Source of the DNA: Acidobacteriota bacterium
Lineage (GTDB): Bacteria > Acidobacteriota > Terriglobia > Acidiferrales > UBA7541
NCBI GenBank assembly: GCA_003223295.1
Contig: QHYM01000101.1
Location: 1-57,408 of the forward strand
Direction of reading: 5' to 3'
Length of the DNA: 57,408 nucleotides
Shown here: positions 43,373-51,545 of the stretch, one piece after another
Numbering within the stretch: the first letter of the stretch is position 1
How the letters are laid out: every line of letters begins with the position of its first letter
Position numbers and translations under genes: made by a program
The notes under the pieces: model-generated
The model's input: only the letters and a program-made list of their open reading frames with translations
Database searches by the model: none
What the model was told of the DNA's origin: nothing

Positions 43373-44299
43373 CTATTTCTTCGCCTCCTTGATTTCGGAG
43401 TCGAGGACCACCGGAGCTGGCCCGGAAATGCCGCCATCCTTTCGCACACGCCAGAAGTGCACCATCATGAAGACCGAGGCGATGATCGGGATGCCGATGC
43501 AGTGCCAGATGTAAGAACGGAGAAGGGCGTTGGCGTCGACAATCGAGCCGCCCAGCAGCCCGAAACGCACATCATTATAAGGGGTCATGCCCAATTGCGA
43601 ACCGAAGGGGCCTTCATGGCCCAGCAGGGGAGTGGCACGCGCCATGTTGGTGCCGACGGTAACGGCCCAGAAGCCGAGCTGATCGTCCGGCAGGAGGTAT
43701 CCGGTGAAGGAGAGCAGCAACGTCAGCACGAGGAGAATCACGCCAACGGTCCAGTTGAATTCGCGAGGTTTCTTATAGGAACCGGTGAGAAAAACGCGGA
43801 ACATGTGCAGCTCCACAGCTATGACCATCAAGTGCGCGGCCCAGCGGTGCATGTTGCGCAACAATTTACCGTAGGGGACGTCATGTTCGAGGTAGAGCAC
43901 GTCGCGGAAGGCCTGTACTTTGCTCGGGTGGTAGTAGAACATCAGCAGCACACCGGTCAGCGTCAGCACGAAAAACAAATAAAAGGTAATGCCGCCCATG
44001 CCCCAGGTGTAGCTGTAGCGAACCGCATCTCGATTGATTTTGGCGGGATGCAAATGGAGAAAGACGTTGGAGAGGACACCCAGCGCGCGGTTGCGCGGCG
44101 TGTCGTCGTGCTTGTGGCGGAAGATGGAAGTATAGACTTGAGTCTTTGTGGGCTTGCTCAGAATCTCAACCTGCTCTTTGGCTTTGGCGGGCAGATCGGT
44201 CTTAAGGGACTCGAGGTCTTCCTTGACGCCCGTCGTGACACGCTTGAGCAGGCCTTCCGACTTGCCATTGTTGGCGTTTCCCTTGTTCTCTTCAGGCAT
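43373..44299 (-). CDS. Cytochrome b N-terminal half (b6-like)
   Basis: 308 residues. A charged 95-residue N-terminal extension (many Lys/Glu) precedes the four-helix core. Heme ligands: RNMHRWAAHLMVIAVELHMF has the first histidine pair region and RSYIWHCIGIPIIASVFMMV followed by HFWRVRKDGG the second pair, 14 residues apart, as in b6-type proteins. SFTGYLLPDDQLGFWAVTV is the conserved Qo-side block. It should hold two b hemes across the membrane. It lies between Rieske (92-base gap) and the C-half. The N-terminal extension is unusual and might contact the octaheme subunit. Confidence 0.92.
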   Translation of the reverse strand: MPEENKGNANNGKSEGLLKRVTTGVKEDLESLKTDLPAKAKEQVEILSKPTKTQVYTSIFRHKHDDTPRNRALGVLSNVFLHLHPAKINRDAVRYSYTWGMGGITFYLFFVLTLTGVLLMFYYHPSKVQAFRDVLYLEHDVPYGKLLRNMHRWAAHLMVIAVELHMFRVFLTGSYKKPREFNWTVGVILLVLTLLLSFTGYLLPDDQLGFWAVTVGTNMARATPLLGHEGPFGSQLGMTPYNDVRFGLLGGSIVDANALLRSYIWHCIGIPIIASVFMMVHFWRVRKDGGISGPAPVVLDSEIKEAKK

Positions 44300-44391
44300 C
44301 TCTGCGCTCCCGTTTCTCGACGCTCAAGAATCCTTTCGTGTTCCCACAAGACGAGCCGGGCCAATCCCGTCCTTAGCTTCCACATCCATAG

Positions 44392-45027
44392 CTACACCGG
44401 CAGATAAGATCCCGGATCACTAAAATGGCTGGGCTGGCCCTTGGGCCACTGATAGAGGCGCGAAGTATCCACGATAATCTGGCCGTCGGGGGCGAGTTGC
44501 ACGTTGGCGCGGTCCATTGGACGCGGCGCGGGGCCCTCGAAGTTCACGCCTTCGTTGTCATAGCCGCTGCCGTGGCAGGGGCACTTGAATTTGTTTTCGC
44601 TGGCCTTCCAGTCCGGTGTGCAGCCAAGGTGCGTGCAACGTGCATAAATAACGAAGATGCGATCCGGAGTGCGGTCTACCCAGATGCGGTATTTCTGCTG
44701 CCACTTGGTATCCACTCCGAGCGCGTAGTCGGAGGGATAGCCGATTTTGAAAATCGTGGGAGGCTCAAAAAGTGTGCGCGGGAGGAAAAAGCGGAGGAAA
44801 GCAATGAACCAGGCGCCGAGGAAGCCAGTGACGGAAACCCAAACCAAGCGGCGTCGTCCTTCGTTCGCGGCGCTCGGCTCGGGCCCCACGGTTGCCACGC
44901 CGGCTGCGGCCGCCGCTTTGGACGTTCCCACGGCAGGAGTGCCGACGTACTTGGTCGCGTCCACTCCACCGGCCGGCTTTGCCGCCTCCGGTTTAGGTTT
45001 GACCGTTTCCGAATCCGGGGCCGCCAT
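44392..45027 (-). CDS. Rieske 2Fe-2S protein
   Basis: About 211 residues from the ATG at 45027, which has GAGGAGG six bases upstream; the open frame starts five codons earlier. A Pro/Ala-rich N-terminus is followed by one membrane helix (LVWVSVTGFLGAWFIAFL), then the Rieske fold: CTHLGCTPDW and CPCHGSGYDNEG supply the two Cys and two His cluster ligands plus the disulfide pair. It oxidises quinol bound in cytochrome b and passes electrons to the c-type carrier. First gene of the leftward bc-type operon, divergent from the oxidase operon. Confidence 0.93.
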   Translation of the reverse strand: MAAPDSETVKPKPEAAKPAGGVDATKYVGTPAVGTSKAAAAAGVATVGPEPSAANEGRRRLVWVSVTGFLGAWFIAFLRFFLPRTLFEPPTIFKIGYPSDYALGVDTKWQQKYRIWVDRTPDRIFVIYARCTHLGCTPDWKASENKFKCPCHGSGYDNEGVNFEGPAPRPMDRANVQLAPDGQIIVDTSRLYQWPKGQPSHFSDPGSYLPV

Positions 45028-45611
45028 GCAGAACCTCCTCAATAGTGACGCTCGAAATTCTTGCGCGGCAGCCGCTTGCGCCGCCGTGTTCCCCTTACGA
45101 TCTGAGTTCTTAACCCTCGAGCCCGTGGTCCGTATTCAAACTGTAAAAAGAGCGGAGCCCTGCACGGAAGCAAGCGAGCATGCGCCGCTCTCCCTGATAT
45201 CGCGAAAAGTTTTTGAAATTTGTCGACCGATGAATAGAAGAATCACACCCGAAGGGCCAATCAGCTTCCAGCGCCGGCTGCCCATCGAGTTGGAAAGGCA
45301 TTTTCAGAAAACATCGCGAGGCCCCAAACATTTCACTGGCCCCCCAGGATTCGACCCGGATATTACTCAAATCGAAAAAATTCGTCAATGCAAGTTTGCG
45401 TTGAGAAGATTTGTCCTTGTAGGACAGAAAAATCAGTGCCTGGAATAGAGTAGAGCTGCGCAGCAGAAACAAGATGTATGCAAGAACTTGCTTGCTTCGA
45501 GAAAAACCTGTGATATATTCGCCCCGTTTTGGATTCCCACTGTGAGTGGCGGGAAATTCGGTGTGCTCGGTGGGAAATGCTGAGAGATAAAACTGGGGGA
45601 GGTTCCGCTTA
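45028..45611. promoter_or_regulatory. Shared control region of the bc-type and cytochrome oxidase operons
   Basis: 584 bases without a convincing gene between divergent starts. The rightward side holds a promoter candidate close to 45492-45519. No leftward promoter with good match was found, although the region before 45027 has a strong ribosome site. Because both operons begin here, coordinated regulation is likely. Confidence 0.5.
45492..45519 (+). promoter_or_regulatory. Promoter candidate for the cytochrome oxidase operon
   Basis: TTGCTT at 45492-45497, a 16-base spacer, then TATATT at 45514-45519 preceded by TGA, i.e. an extended -10 pattern (TGnTATATT). A start near 45526 would leave an untranslated leader of about 86 bases before the subunit II ATG. 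The -35 match is only partial. Confidence 0.45.
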
Positions 45612-46421
45612 ATGGGCCTCGCATTGCTGGTTGTCATCTGGCTGATCACTCTGATCGGCTCGTATTTCATCATTGCAAAAACTTGGTGGCTGCCAGTAGG
45701 AGCCTCCGCTGCGGCTGCGGGAATCGATCACCATTTCACCACCACGTACATTCTTATGGGCACGGTGTTCATCGCCGCGCAGCTGGCCTTGGGATGGTTT
45801 GCGTGGAAGTACCGCGACCGCGGCGCGGGCTCCAAGGCTGCAGAGTATTCGCACGGCAACACCAAGCTCGAGGTCGTATGGACCATCCTCACGATCATTT
45901 TGTTTGTCGGTCTGAACCTGGCGAGTAAATCCATCTGGGCGTCCGAGCGGTTCGATGCCGCCAAACCTGGCGCCGTGCAGGTGGAAGTTACGGGAATGCA
46001 GTTTGCGTGGTATTTCCGTTACGCGGGGCCGGACGGAAAATTTGGCGCAACGAAACCGGAGCTGGAGGACGCTTCGTTGGGCGGAGCGGGGGCACTGGGA
46101 TTGGACACGGTGGATCCCGCTTCGAAAGATGACGTGATTACTGGAGTTATGGTGGTGCCGGTGAATCGCGAGGTGGAAGTAATTCTGCGGTCGCACGATG
46201 TGATTCACAGTTTCTTTGTGCCGGCGATGCGCTTCAAGCAGGACGCTGTGCCGGGGCTGGCGATCCACATGCATTTCACGCCGATTCAAACCGGGGAATT
46301 TGAACTTGCCTGCGCCGAGCTTTGCGGTCTCGGCCATTACAAGATGCACGGAATTGTGAAAGTCGTCAGCGATGAAGAGTTCAGTCAATGGCTGGCGGCA
46401 CGGGAGGCGGAGAAGCAATAA
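45612..46421 (+). CDS. coxB: Cytochrome c oxidase subunit II
   Basis: 269 residues. GGGGGAGG precedes the ATG by nine bases. Two membrane hairpin helices (LLVVIWLITLIGSYFIIAKT and ILMGTVFIAAQLALGWFAWK), then the periplasmic cupredoxin domain with the CuA site: HDVIHSFFVPAMRFKQ, then CAELCGLGHYKMHG with both Cys, the His, the Met and the bridging Glu. There is no CxxCH at the end, so this is a plain CuA subunit, not a caa3 fusion. It takes electrons from cytochrome c or the copper carrier and delivers them to subunit I, whose gene follows immediately. Confidence 0.93.
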   Translation: MGLALLVVIWLITLIGSYFIIAKTWWLPVGASAAAAGIDHHFTTTYILMGTVFIAAQLALGWFAWKYRDRGAGSKAAEYSHGNTKLEVVWTILTIILFVGLNLASKSIWASERFDAAKPGAVQVEVTGMQFAWYFRYAGPDGKFGATKPELEDASLGGAGALGLDTVDPASKDDVITGVMVVPVNREVEVILRSHDVIHSFFVPAMRFKQDAVPGLAIHMHFTPIQTGEFELACAELCGLGHYKMHGIVKVVSDEEFSQWLAAREAEKQ

Positions 46422-46422
46422 C

Positions 46423-48153
46423 ATGGTTAGCCACGACGCTCACGCGCACGCAGCCCCGCAAGGTTTCATTCGAAAATGGGTTTTCAGCCTGGACCATAAA
46501 GTCATCGGCTTGCAGTATTTCTTCTTGGCGCTGGCGGCCGTACTCACCGGCATGTTTCTCTCGCTGTTGATGCGCATTCATTTGGTCTGGCCCAACGCGT
46601 CGCTGCCATTTTTCGGGGAGATCAAGCCGGAGACGTATCTCAGCCTGCTGACCATGCACGGCACGATCATGGTGTTCTTCGTGCTGACCACTGCGCCGCA
46701 GGGAGGATTCGGAAATTATTTCCTGCCAATTCAAATTGGCGCGCCGGACATGGCGTTTCCGGTGCTGAACATGCTCTCGTTCTGGACAACGTTCCTCGGG
46801 TTCCTGGTCCTGATTGCTGCGTTCTTTGTGACCGGCGGGGCGCCGTTGCACGGCTGGACCGGTTACGCGCCGCTGAGCGCGCTGCCATCGGCTGGACCAG
46901 GCGAGGGCTTGGGAGCGGACCTCTGGATCATCAGCATCGCGATTTTCTGCATCGGCGCGCTGATGGGCGCGCTGAATTTCATCACCACGACGCTGGACAT
47001 GCGCGCGAAGGGAATGACCTTGATGCGCATGCCGTTGACCTGCTGGGCGTGGTTCATCACCGCAATTTTGGGATTGCTGGCGTTCGGCGTGCTGCTCTCG
47101 GCCGGCATTCTTTTGTTGATGGATCGCAACCTGGGCACGAGCTTTTTTGTGCCGCTGGGCACAGTGAACGGAGTACTCACGGGACATAAAGGCGGCTCGC
47201 CACTTTTGTGGCAGCACCTGTTCTGGTTCTTTGGGCATCCCGAGGTGTACATCGCGATTTTGCCGGCAATGGGACTGTGCTCGCAGTTGCTGTCCGTGTT
47301 TTCGCGCAAGCCCATTTTCGGCTACAAAGCGATGGTGTACGCCATACTCTCGATCGGGTTCCTCGGCTTCATGGTGTGGGGCCACCACATGTTCATGAGC
47401 GGGATGAGCCCGTACAGTGCGTTTGCGTTCTCCATCATGACCATGGGCATCGGCGTGCCGTCGGCGATCAAGACGTTTAACTGGCTGGGAACATTGTGGC
47501 GAGGAAAGATCCGTTTTTCGTCGCCGATGTTGTTCGCCATTGGATTCGTGTCGCTTTTCGTTGTAGGTGGAATCAGCGGCCCGTTCCTGGCGCAACCGGT
47601 GCTGGACATTTATTTGCACGAAACATATTTCGTGATCGCGCACTTCCACTTGATCATGGGCGTGGCGTCGATTTTCGGGATTTTTGCCGCAACCTATTAT
47701 TGGTTCCCGAAAATGTTCGGGCGCATGATGAATGAGCCACTGGCGAAAGCGCACTTCTGGCTTACCTTCATTGGTGCGTACGCCATTTTCATGCCGATGC
47801 ATTATTACGGCATGGCCGCGGGTTTGCGGCGCTATTCCCAAGGCACGGAAGTGGCTTGGATTAACGCCCTGGCCCCGGTACAGAAATTCATCTCCATTGC
47901 GGCGTTCGTGACCATTGCCAGCCAGTTGATTTTCGTCATCAACCTTTTCTGGAGCATGAAAAAGGGCGAGAAGGCCGCCGACAATCCGTGGGAGGCGACC
48001 ACTCTTGAATGGATTACCGCCACGCCGCCTCCGCATGACAATTTCGGCGGTGTGACACCGGTGGTGCACAACGGTCCTTATGAATACAGCGTGCCGGGAA
48101 CGTCGAAGGATTTCGTAATGCAGACGGATGCGGCGGTCGAGGCGAAACATTAA
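46423..48153 (+). CDS. coxA: Cytochrome c oxidase subunit I
   Basis: 576 residues from the ATG at 46423, one base after the subunit II stop codon; the frame opens upstream inside that gene. Twelve or more helices. WFFGHPEVYIAILPAMGLCS holds the Cu-B histidine and the D-channel-end Glu of A-type heme-copper oxidases; WGHHMFMSGM has the other Cu-B histidines; PSAIKTFNW keeps the K-channel lysine; HETYFVIAHFHLIMG has heme a3 and a ligands. It reduces oxygen to water and pumps protons. Motifs are complete. Antisense of this gene is open over 600 codons, but without protein features. Confidence 0.95.
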   Translation: MVSHDAHAHAAPQGFIRKWVFSLDHKVIGLQYFFLALAAVLTGMFLSLLMRIHLVWPNASLPFFGEIKPETYLSLLTMHGTIMVFFVLTTAPQGGFGNYFLPIQIGAPDMAFPVLNMLSFWTTFLGFLVLIAAFFVTGGAPLHGWTGYAPLSALPSAGPGEGLGADLWIISIAIFCIGALMGALNFITTTLDMRAKGMTLMRMPLTCWAWFITAILGLLAFGVLLSAGILLLMDRNLGTSFFVPLGTVNGVLTGHKGGSPLLWQHLFWFFGHPEVYIAILPAMGLCSQLLSVFSRKPIFGYKAMVYAILSIGFLGFMVWGHHMFMSGMSPYSAFAFSIMTMGIGVPSAIKTFNWLGTLWRGKIRFSSPMLFAIGFVSLFVVGGISGPFLAQPVLDIYLHETYFVIAHFHLIMGVASIFGIFAATYYWFPKMFGRMMNEPLAKAHFWLTFIGAYAIFMPMHYYGMAAGLRRYSQGTEVAWINALAPVQKFISIAAFVTIASQLIFVINLFWSMKKGEKAADNPWEATTLEWITATPPPHDNFGGVTPVVHNGPYEYSVPGTSKDFVMQTDAAVEAKH

Positions 48154-48160
48154 TCCGGTC

Positions 48161-48904
48161 ATGGCCAGCTTCAGCACAACCGCGACGTTGGATGAACCCC
48201 AGGTTTCCCGGGGCAAGGACGGCGGGGCGCCACCGATTTTTGGAGGCGGTGGCGACGGCCGGCCTGGACGAAGATTGCCCGATTACCCCACGCGATTGCG
48301 GCGGGCGCGGCTCGGATTGCTGGTTGCGCTGACGCCAGTCTTCATGTTGTTCGTTTCGTTCACCAGCGCGTACGTGGTGCGGCAAGGGCTGCCAACACTG
48401 GACCCGCGGACGAATCAACTTGTACATGACTGGATTCCTGTAAAACTGCCGGCGCTGCTGCTGGTCAATACCGTTGTTTTGCTGCTGAGCAGTGTGGGAA
48501 TGGAACTGGCTCGGCGGCAGAGCAAGTTTGCGGCCGCGGCCGCTACCACGAAATCGCCGCAAGGCGTTCCCGCGAACGCAGAAGGAAGCACGCCGTGGCT
48601 GGCGATGACCATCGCGCTCGGGCTGCTGTTTTTGTTCGGGCAATGGATGGCGTGGAAGCAACTGGCGGCCAATGGCTTTTACGTCGCAACGACGCCGAGC
48701 AGTTCGTTTGTTTATTTGCTGACGGGAGCGCATGCGGTTCACCTGATGGGCGGCGTCCTGGCGCTTTTGGTGGCGGGCCTGTTTGTGGCGCTGCAGCGGT
48801 CCGTAACAACGCGAAGCATCGTCGTGGATGTCACCGGATGGTACTGGCATTTCATGGCGGCCCTGTGGGTCTATATTTTGTGTCTTCTGGAGTTTGCCGG
48901 ATAA
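48161..48904 (+). CDS. Cytochrome c oxidase subunit III-type protein (first of two)
   Basis: 247 residues from the ATG at 48161, eight bases after the subunit I stop. A 45-residue Gly/Pro-rich N-terminus is followed by five helices: LLVALTPVFMLFVSFTSAYV, LLLVNTVVLLLSSVGMEL, WLAMTIALGLLFLFGQWMAW, YLLTGAHAVHLMGGVLALLV, and YWHFMAALWVYILCLLEFAG. The last two match the conserved subunit III blocks. It probably combines with subunits I and II to stabilise the oxidase or to guide lipid and oxygen. A second, more typical subunit III gene follows. Confidence 0.85.
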   Translation: MASFSTTATLDEPQVSRGKDGGAPPIFGGGGDGRPGRRLPDYPTRLRRARLGLLVALTPVFMLFVSFTSAYVVRQGLPTLDPRTNQLVHDWIPVKLPALLLVNTVVLLLSSVGMELARRQSKFAAAAATTKSPQGVPANAEGSTPWLAMTIALGLLFLFGQWMAWKQLAANGFYVATTPSSSFVYLLTGAHAVHLMGGVLALLVAGLFVALQRSVTTRSIVVDVTGWYWHFMAALWVYILCLLEFAG

Positions 48905-48940
48905 GCGGAGTAAGCGAAGGTTCACGAGGAGGCCTCGAGC

Positions 48941-49735
48941 ATGGCTGAAACCGTGGTTCGGCACGACATCCCGTCGGTGTACGAGCCGTCGCTGTTTGGA
49001 ACCTATTCGAAGAAGATCGGGATGTGGCTGTTCCTGATGTCGGACTCGCTGACGTTCGGGGCGCTGCTGTATGCCTATAGTTACGGGCGCATTTCCACGG
49101 CGGGCTGGCCGACGCCGTTCCACTCCGAGAGCATCGTCAACGCCACGATTATGACGGCTTTCCTGCTGACGAGTTCGCTGACCATGGTGCTGGCGGTGCG
49201 CGCGTCGGTTCAGAAAGACGCGAAGATGCAAACGCTGTGGCTGCTGGCGACGATCGCGTGCGGGGCCGGGTTCGTGATTCTGCATGGACGAGAGTGGAGC
49301 AACCTGATCGCCGAAGGCCTGACGCTGCCGATGTTCCCTCCGGTTCCCGGTCATGAAGTGAACGCGGAGTTCGCCAATGTGGCGAAGAGCGTGCCGCAAT
49401 TTCCTTCGACCTTTTTCACCTTGACCGGCATGCACATGCTGCATGTGACCCTGGGCATCGTATATCTCGGTGTGGTCGCGCTGCGGAAGAAGTTCATTCC
49501 GATTCTGCTGGCGCTCTGGCTGATCGCCTGGCTGGGAACTCCGGCTTACAGCCCCTTCCACTACGGCGCGCACGTGCTGCTGCTCTCGGCGATTGTGTGC
49601 GCAATTATTTTATGGCTGAAGCCGAAGGTTTACGATGCGTCGGACGTGGAAGTGGCTGGGCTGTACTGGCATTTCGTGGACCTGGTGTGGATGTTCATTT
49701 TCCCGTTGGTGTATTTGATGTCCGCAAGGATTTAG
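48941..49735 (+). CDS. coxC: Cytochrome c oxidase subunit III (second)
   Basis: 264 residues; AGGAGG lies about seven to eight bases before the ATG. Helices include KKIGMWLFLMSDSLTFGALL, a five-helix arrangement after it, TGMHMLHVTLGIVYLGVVAL, and GLYWHFVDLVWMFIFPLVYL, the typical subunit III signature (YWHFVDxVW). Gap of 36 bases to the preceding subunit III-type gene. The two are related but clearly diverged (the first has an extended N-terminus), so this is not a recent duplication. Confidence 0.9.
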   Translation: MAETVVRHDIPSVYEPSLFGTYSKKIGMWLFLMSDSLTFGALLYAYSYGRISTAGWPTPFHSESIVNATIMTAFLLTSSLTMVLAVRASVQKDAKMQTLWLLATIACGAGFVILHGREWSNLIAEGLTLPMFPPVPGHEVNAEFANVAKSVPQFPSTFFTLTGMHMLHVTLGIVYLGVVALRKKFIPILLALWLIAWLGTPAYSPFHYGAHVLLLSAIVCAIILWLKPKVYDASDVEVAGLYWHFVDLVWMFIFPLVYLMSARI

Positions 49736-49747
49736 GAGGCGCAAGGA

Positions 49748-50086
49748 ATGGACGCTACTCAAATCGCTCTCGCGGAACGCGTTGCGGAAGAGCAACGGCA
49801 TCACAAGAAGGCGCAGTTCTTTTGGGTTTGGGCGGCGCTGCTGGTGATGACGGCGATTGAAGTGTATTTGACGTATCAGAACATGGCGCCGACGAAGATG
49901 CTGACGATTCTGATGGGGTTGTCGCTGATCAAGGCAGCGCTGATCATCGGGTTCTTCATGCACCTGCGGTATGAAATTTCGCGGATGAAGTGGATTACGA
50001 TGTGCTCGGTGGTGGCGTGCCTCATCCTGATGACCATCTTCTTCTTTCCGGACGCAGAGCGTATTATTACGCTGGGAGTTAAGTGA
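49748..50086 (+). CDS. Cytochrome c oxidase subunit IV (bacterial type)
   Basis: 112 residues; AGGAGG and AAGGA precede the ATG. Three helices: FFWVWAALLVMTAIEVYLTY, MLTILMGLSLIKAALIIGFF, and MCSVVACLILMTIFFFPDAE. Matches the bacterial COX4/CtaF small-subunit form. It follows subunit III by 12 bases, so it is the last typical oxidase gene. Role: assembly or stability of the oxidase. Confidence 0.88.
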   Translation: MDATQIALAERVAEEQRHHKKAQFFWVWAALLVMTAIEVYLTYQNMAPTKMLTILMGLSLIKAALIIGFFMHLRYEISRMKWITMCSVVACLILMTIFFFPDAERIITLGVK

Positions 50087-50137
50087 GGACTCTGGAGTGA
50101 AGGAAGGGTCGCGAGTAAAATGGACTGCGGTAACACA

Positions 50138-50380
50138 ATGAAACTCCACACTGCATTTCTGGCCGCGTTTGTTTTCCTGTGCGGGTTGTGCGCGGTGCCG
50201 CCCGCGTTCAGCCAAGGATGCACCTTGTGTTCGAGCTACGTGGAGGCCAGCTCCAAGGGCGGACAGCGAGCGGTCAACAAGGGAGTTCTGCTGCTCTTGC
50301 TGCCTACTGCCGGGTTCATGAGCGGGGGCCTGGCGCTGGCCTACCGCTACAGCCGGAAACGTGATCTGGAACAGAGCTGA
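50138..50380 (+). CDS. Small exported protein at the end of the oxidase operon
   Basis: 80 residues from ATG 50138 (an ATG at 50120 is an alternative). Signal peptide MKLHTAFLAAFVFLCGLCAV, a short CTLCSSYVEASSKGG segment with two Cys, and a C-terminal helix LLLLLPTAGFMSGGLALAY ending in basic residues. A C-x2-C pair just outside the membrane might take part in copper or redox handling for oxidase assembly, but this is only a guess. No family recognised. Gap of 51 bases to subunit IV. Confidence 0.6.
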   Translation: MKLHTAFLAAFVFLCGLCAVPPAFSQGCTLCSSYVEASSKGGQRAVNKGVLLLLLPTAGFMSGGLALAYRYSRKRDLEQS

Positions 50381-50446
50381 AGCTAGAAACTCGAAATTGG
50401 AAATTCGAAATTCCAGAACCAGAAGCTGAGCCCTCCCCCCACGTAT

Positions 50447-50540
50447 TCTTGTAACTGCGCATTCTAGAGGAATTAGCATTTGGCATAAGTCTTTTAGAAT
50501 GAACAGCTGTGCGGGCGTCTTGTAAGTGCGCATTCTAAAG
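50447..50540. repeat. Pair of imperfect 23-base direct repeats
   Basis: The copies at 50447-50469 and 50518-50540 share TCTTGTAA and TGCGCATTCTA, with two mismatches in 23 bases; their starts are 71 bases apart. Between them TTTTAGAATG (about 50492) carries the reverse complement of the ATTCTA half. They lie just before the permease remnant and may be an operator pair or a trace of a mobile element. Confidence 0.5.
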
Positions 50541-50597
50541 CACTTGCGGGGTCGACAGTCTACAGCTCAAAGTTGCAAGTGAACCGCGGAGAGAGGA

Positions 50598-50948
50598 ATG
50601 CGAATGTCTCCGAGAGGATCGGAGTCTGCGACCGCACGCGCGTTCCGGAGATGCGGAGTCCAAGGCCAGATGACACGGGGGGACATCGACAGAGACCAGC
50701 CCGTGGGCAACGTTGTGACCTTGCGGGAACTTATTAACGATAAGTTGGAAGCTCGACGATGGAATACGCTCGTGATTACCCTATTCGGCGTGCTCGCCAT
50801 TTCACTAACCAAGGTCGGAGTGTTTGGGCTTGTATCTTATTCCATCACCTCTCGTTTTGCCGAGACCGGCGTACGTATGGCAGTCGGCGCATGTCCATCT
50901 AGCATCTTGCTTATGTTTCTCCGGGAGACGCTGACCTTCCGGTCGTAG
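50598..50948 (+). pseudogene. Remnant of a MacB/FtsX-type ABC transporter permease
   Basis: A 116-codon frame with the tail part of acidobacterial 'ADOP' permeases: DQPVGNVVTLRELINDKLEA, then RRWNTLVITLFGVLAISLTK, VGVFGLVSYSITSRFAETGV, RMAVGACPSSILLMFLRETL. The full protein is about 800 residues; here only about 95 residues of the second membrane domain remain, and the first part is replaced by unrelated residues. The last helices of the permease are missing too. It is a dead fragment, most likely of a larger gene lost by deletion. Confidence 0.7.
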
Positions 50949-51545
50949 CTTGCGCCGTGAATAATGTGCTGTACACGATGTATCTTGCTCGTCGTAGACA
51001 GCCGAAGGAACGTTGTAATACTGGCAGACTTCATCGCGGGAAAACTGGATTTCGAGAGTCTCAGAATCTTCCTGGTAACCAATTTGGGTAATATCAACCG
51101 AGGAAAACCAGGATCCGATGCATTGCAGAAGAGCCCCCTTTCTGAGGAACGACGGTGCCAGGGAAGACTGCCCACTTCGAGCAAGTGACGGCAGGCTTTA
51201 CGTTGTCGCGGATGGTCAAGCCCCTTGGGGTTGGCCAAGCGCGGGGCACGCTCTCCGGACGTCGCCCTTTGGTAACGGCTCAATGGCCGGATTCTAGCCT
51301 GAAAATGAATGCCCTGAATCAATGGGAATGATTGAAAAGGGTGAACAAAAGGAACGGGTTAGTCTCAAGCAGAGTACTAGGCCGGCATTGATAAGGCTAC
51401 TCCTCGCCCTCCGTGAAACGGTTTGTAAGCGGGAGTACGTCTAACAATTACGCGTCACGTCGATGTGCAGCGCGTAAGCCGGGAGCGAAGACCCCAAACC
51501 GTCGCGCCGGGTCATCTGAAAAATCCAGGAGGAGTGGACATTCCG

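Larger units (their letters stand above)
50381..51545. other. Degenerate region after the oxidase operon
   Basis: Over 1.1 kb with only one recognisable protein trace (a permease remnant at 50598-50948) and a direct repeat pair. Frames after 50950 have no family resemblance. Codon use is poor and there are stops throughout. It looks like decayed, formerly transferred DNA. Confidence 0.55.

Noticed and set aside
45612-46421. Heme c fusion in subunit II (caa3 type)
   Set aside because: There is no CxxCH after the CuA domain; the protein ends right after it.
46381-48216. Open frame of 611 codons on the minus strand over the subunit I gene
   Set aside because: It is the antisense of coxA; its product is Arg/His/Gln-rich without any domain, a known effect of high-GC coding sequence.
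48014-49573. Open frame of 519 codons on the minus strand over the two subunit III genes
   Set aside because: Same reason: shadow of real genes, no protein family features.
50949-51322. Minus-strand frame of about 160 codons as a possible transposase or regulator
   Set aside because: It has no recognisable motif and overlaps the permease remnant; probably random.
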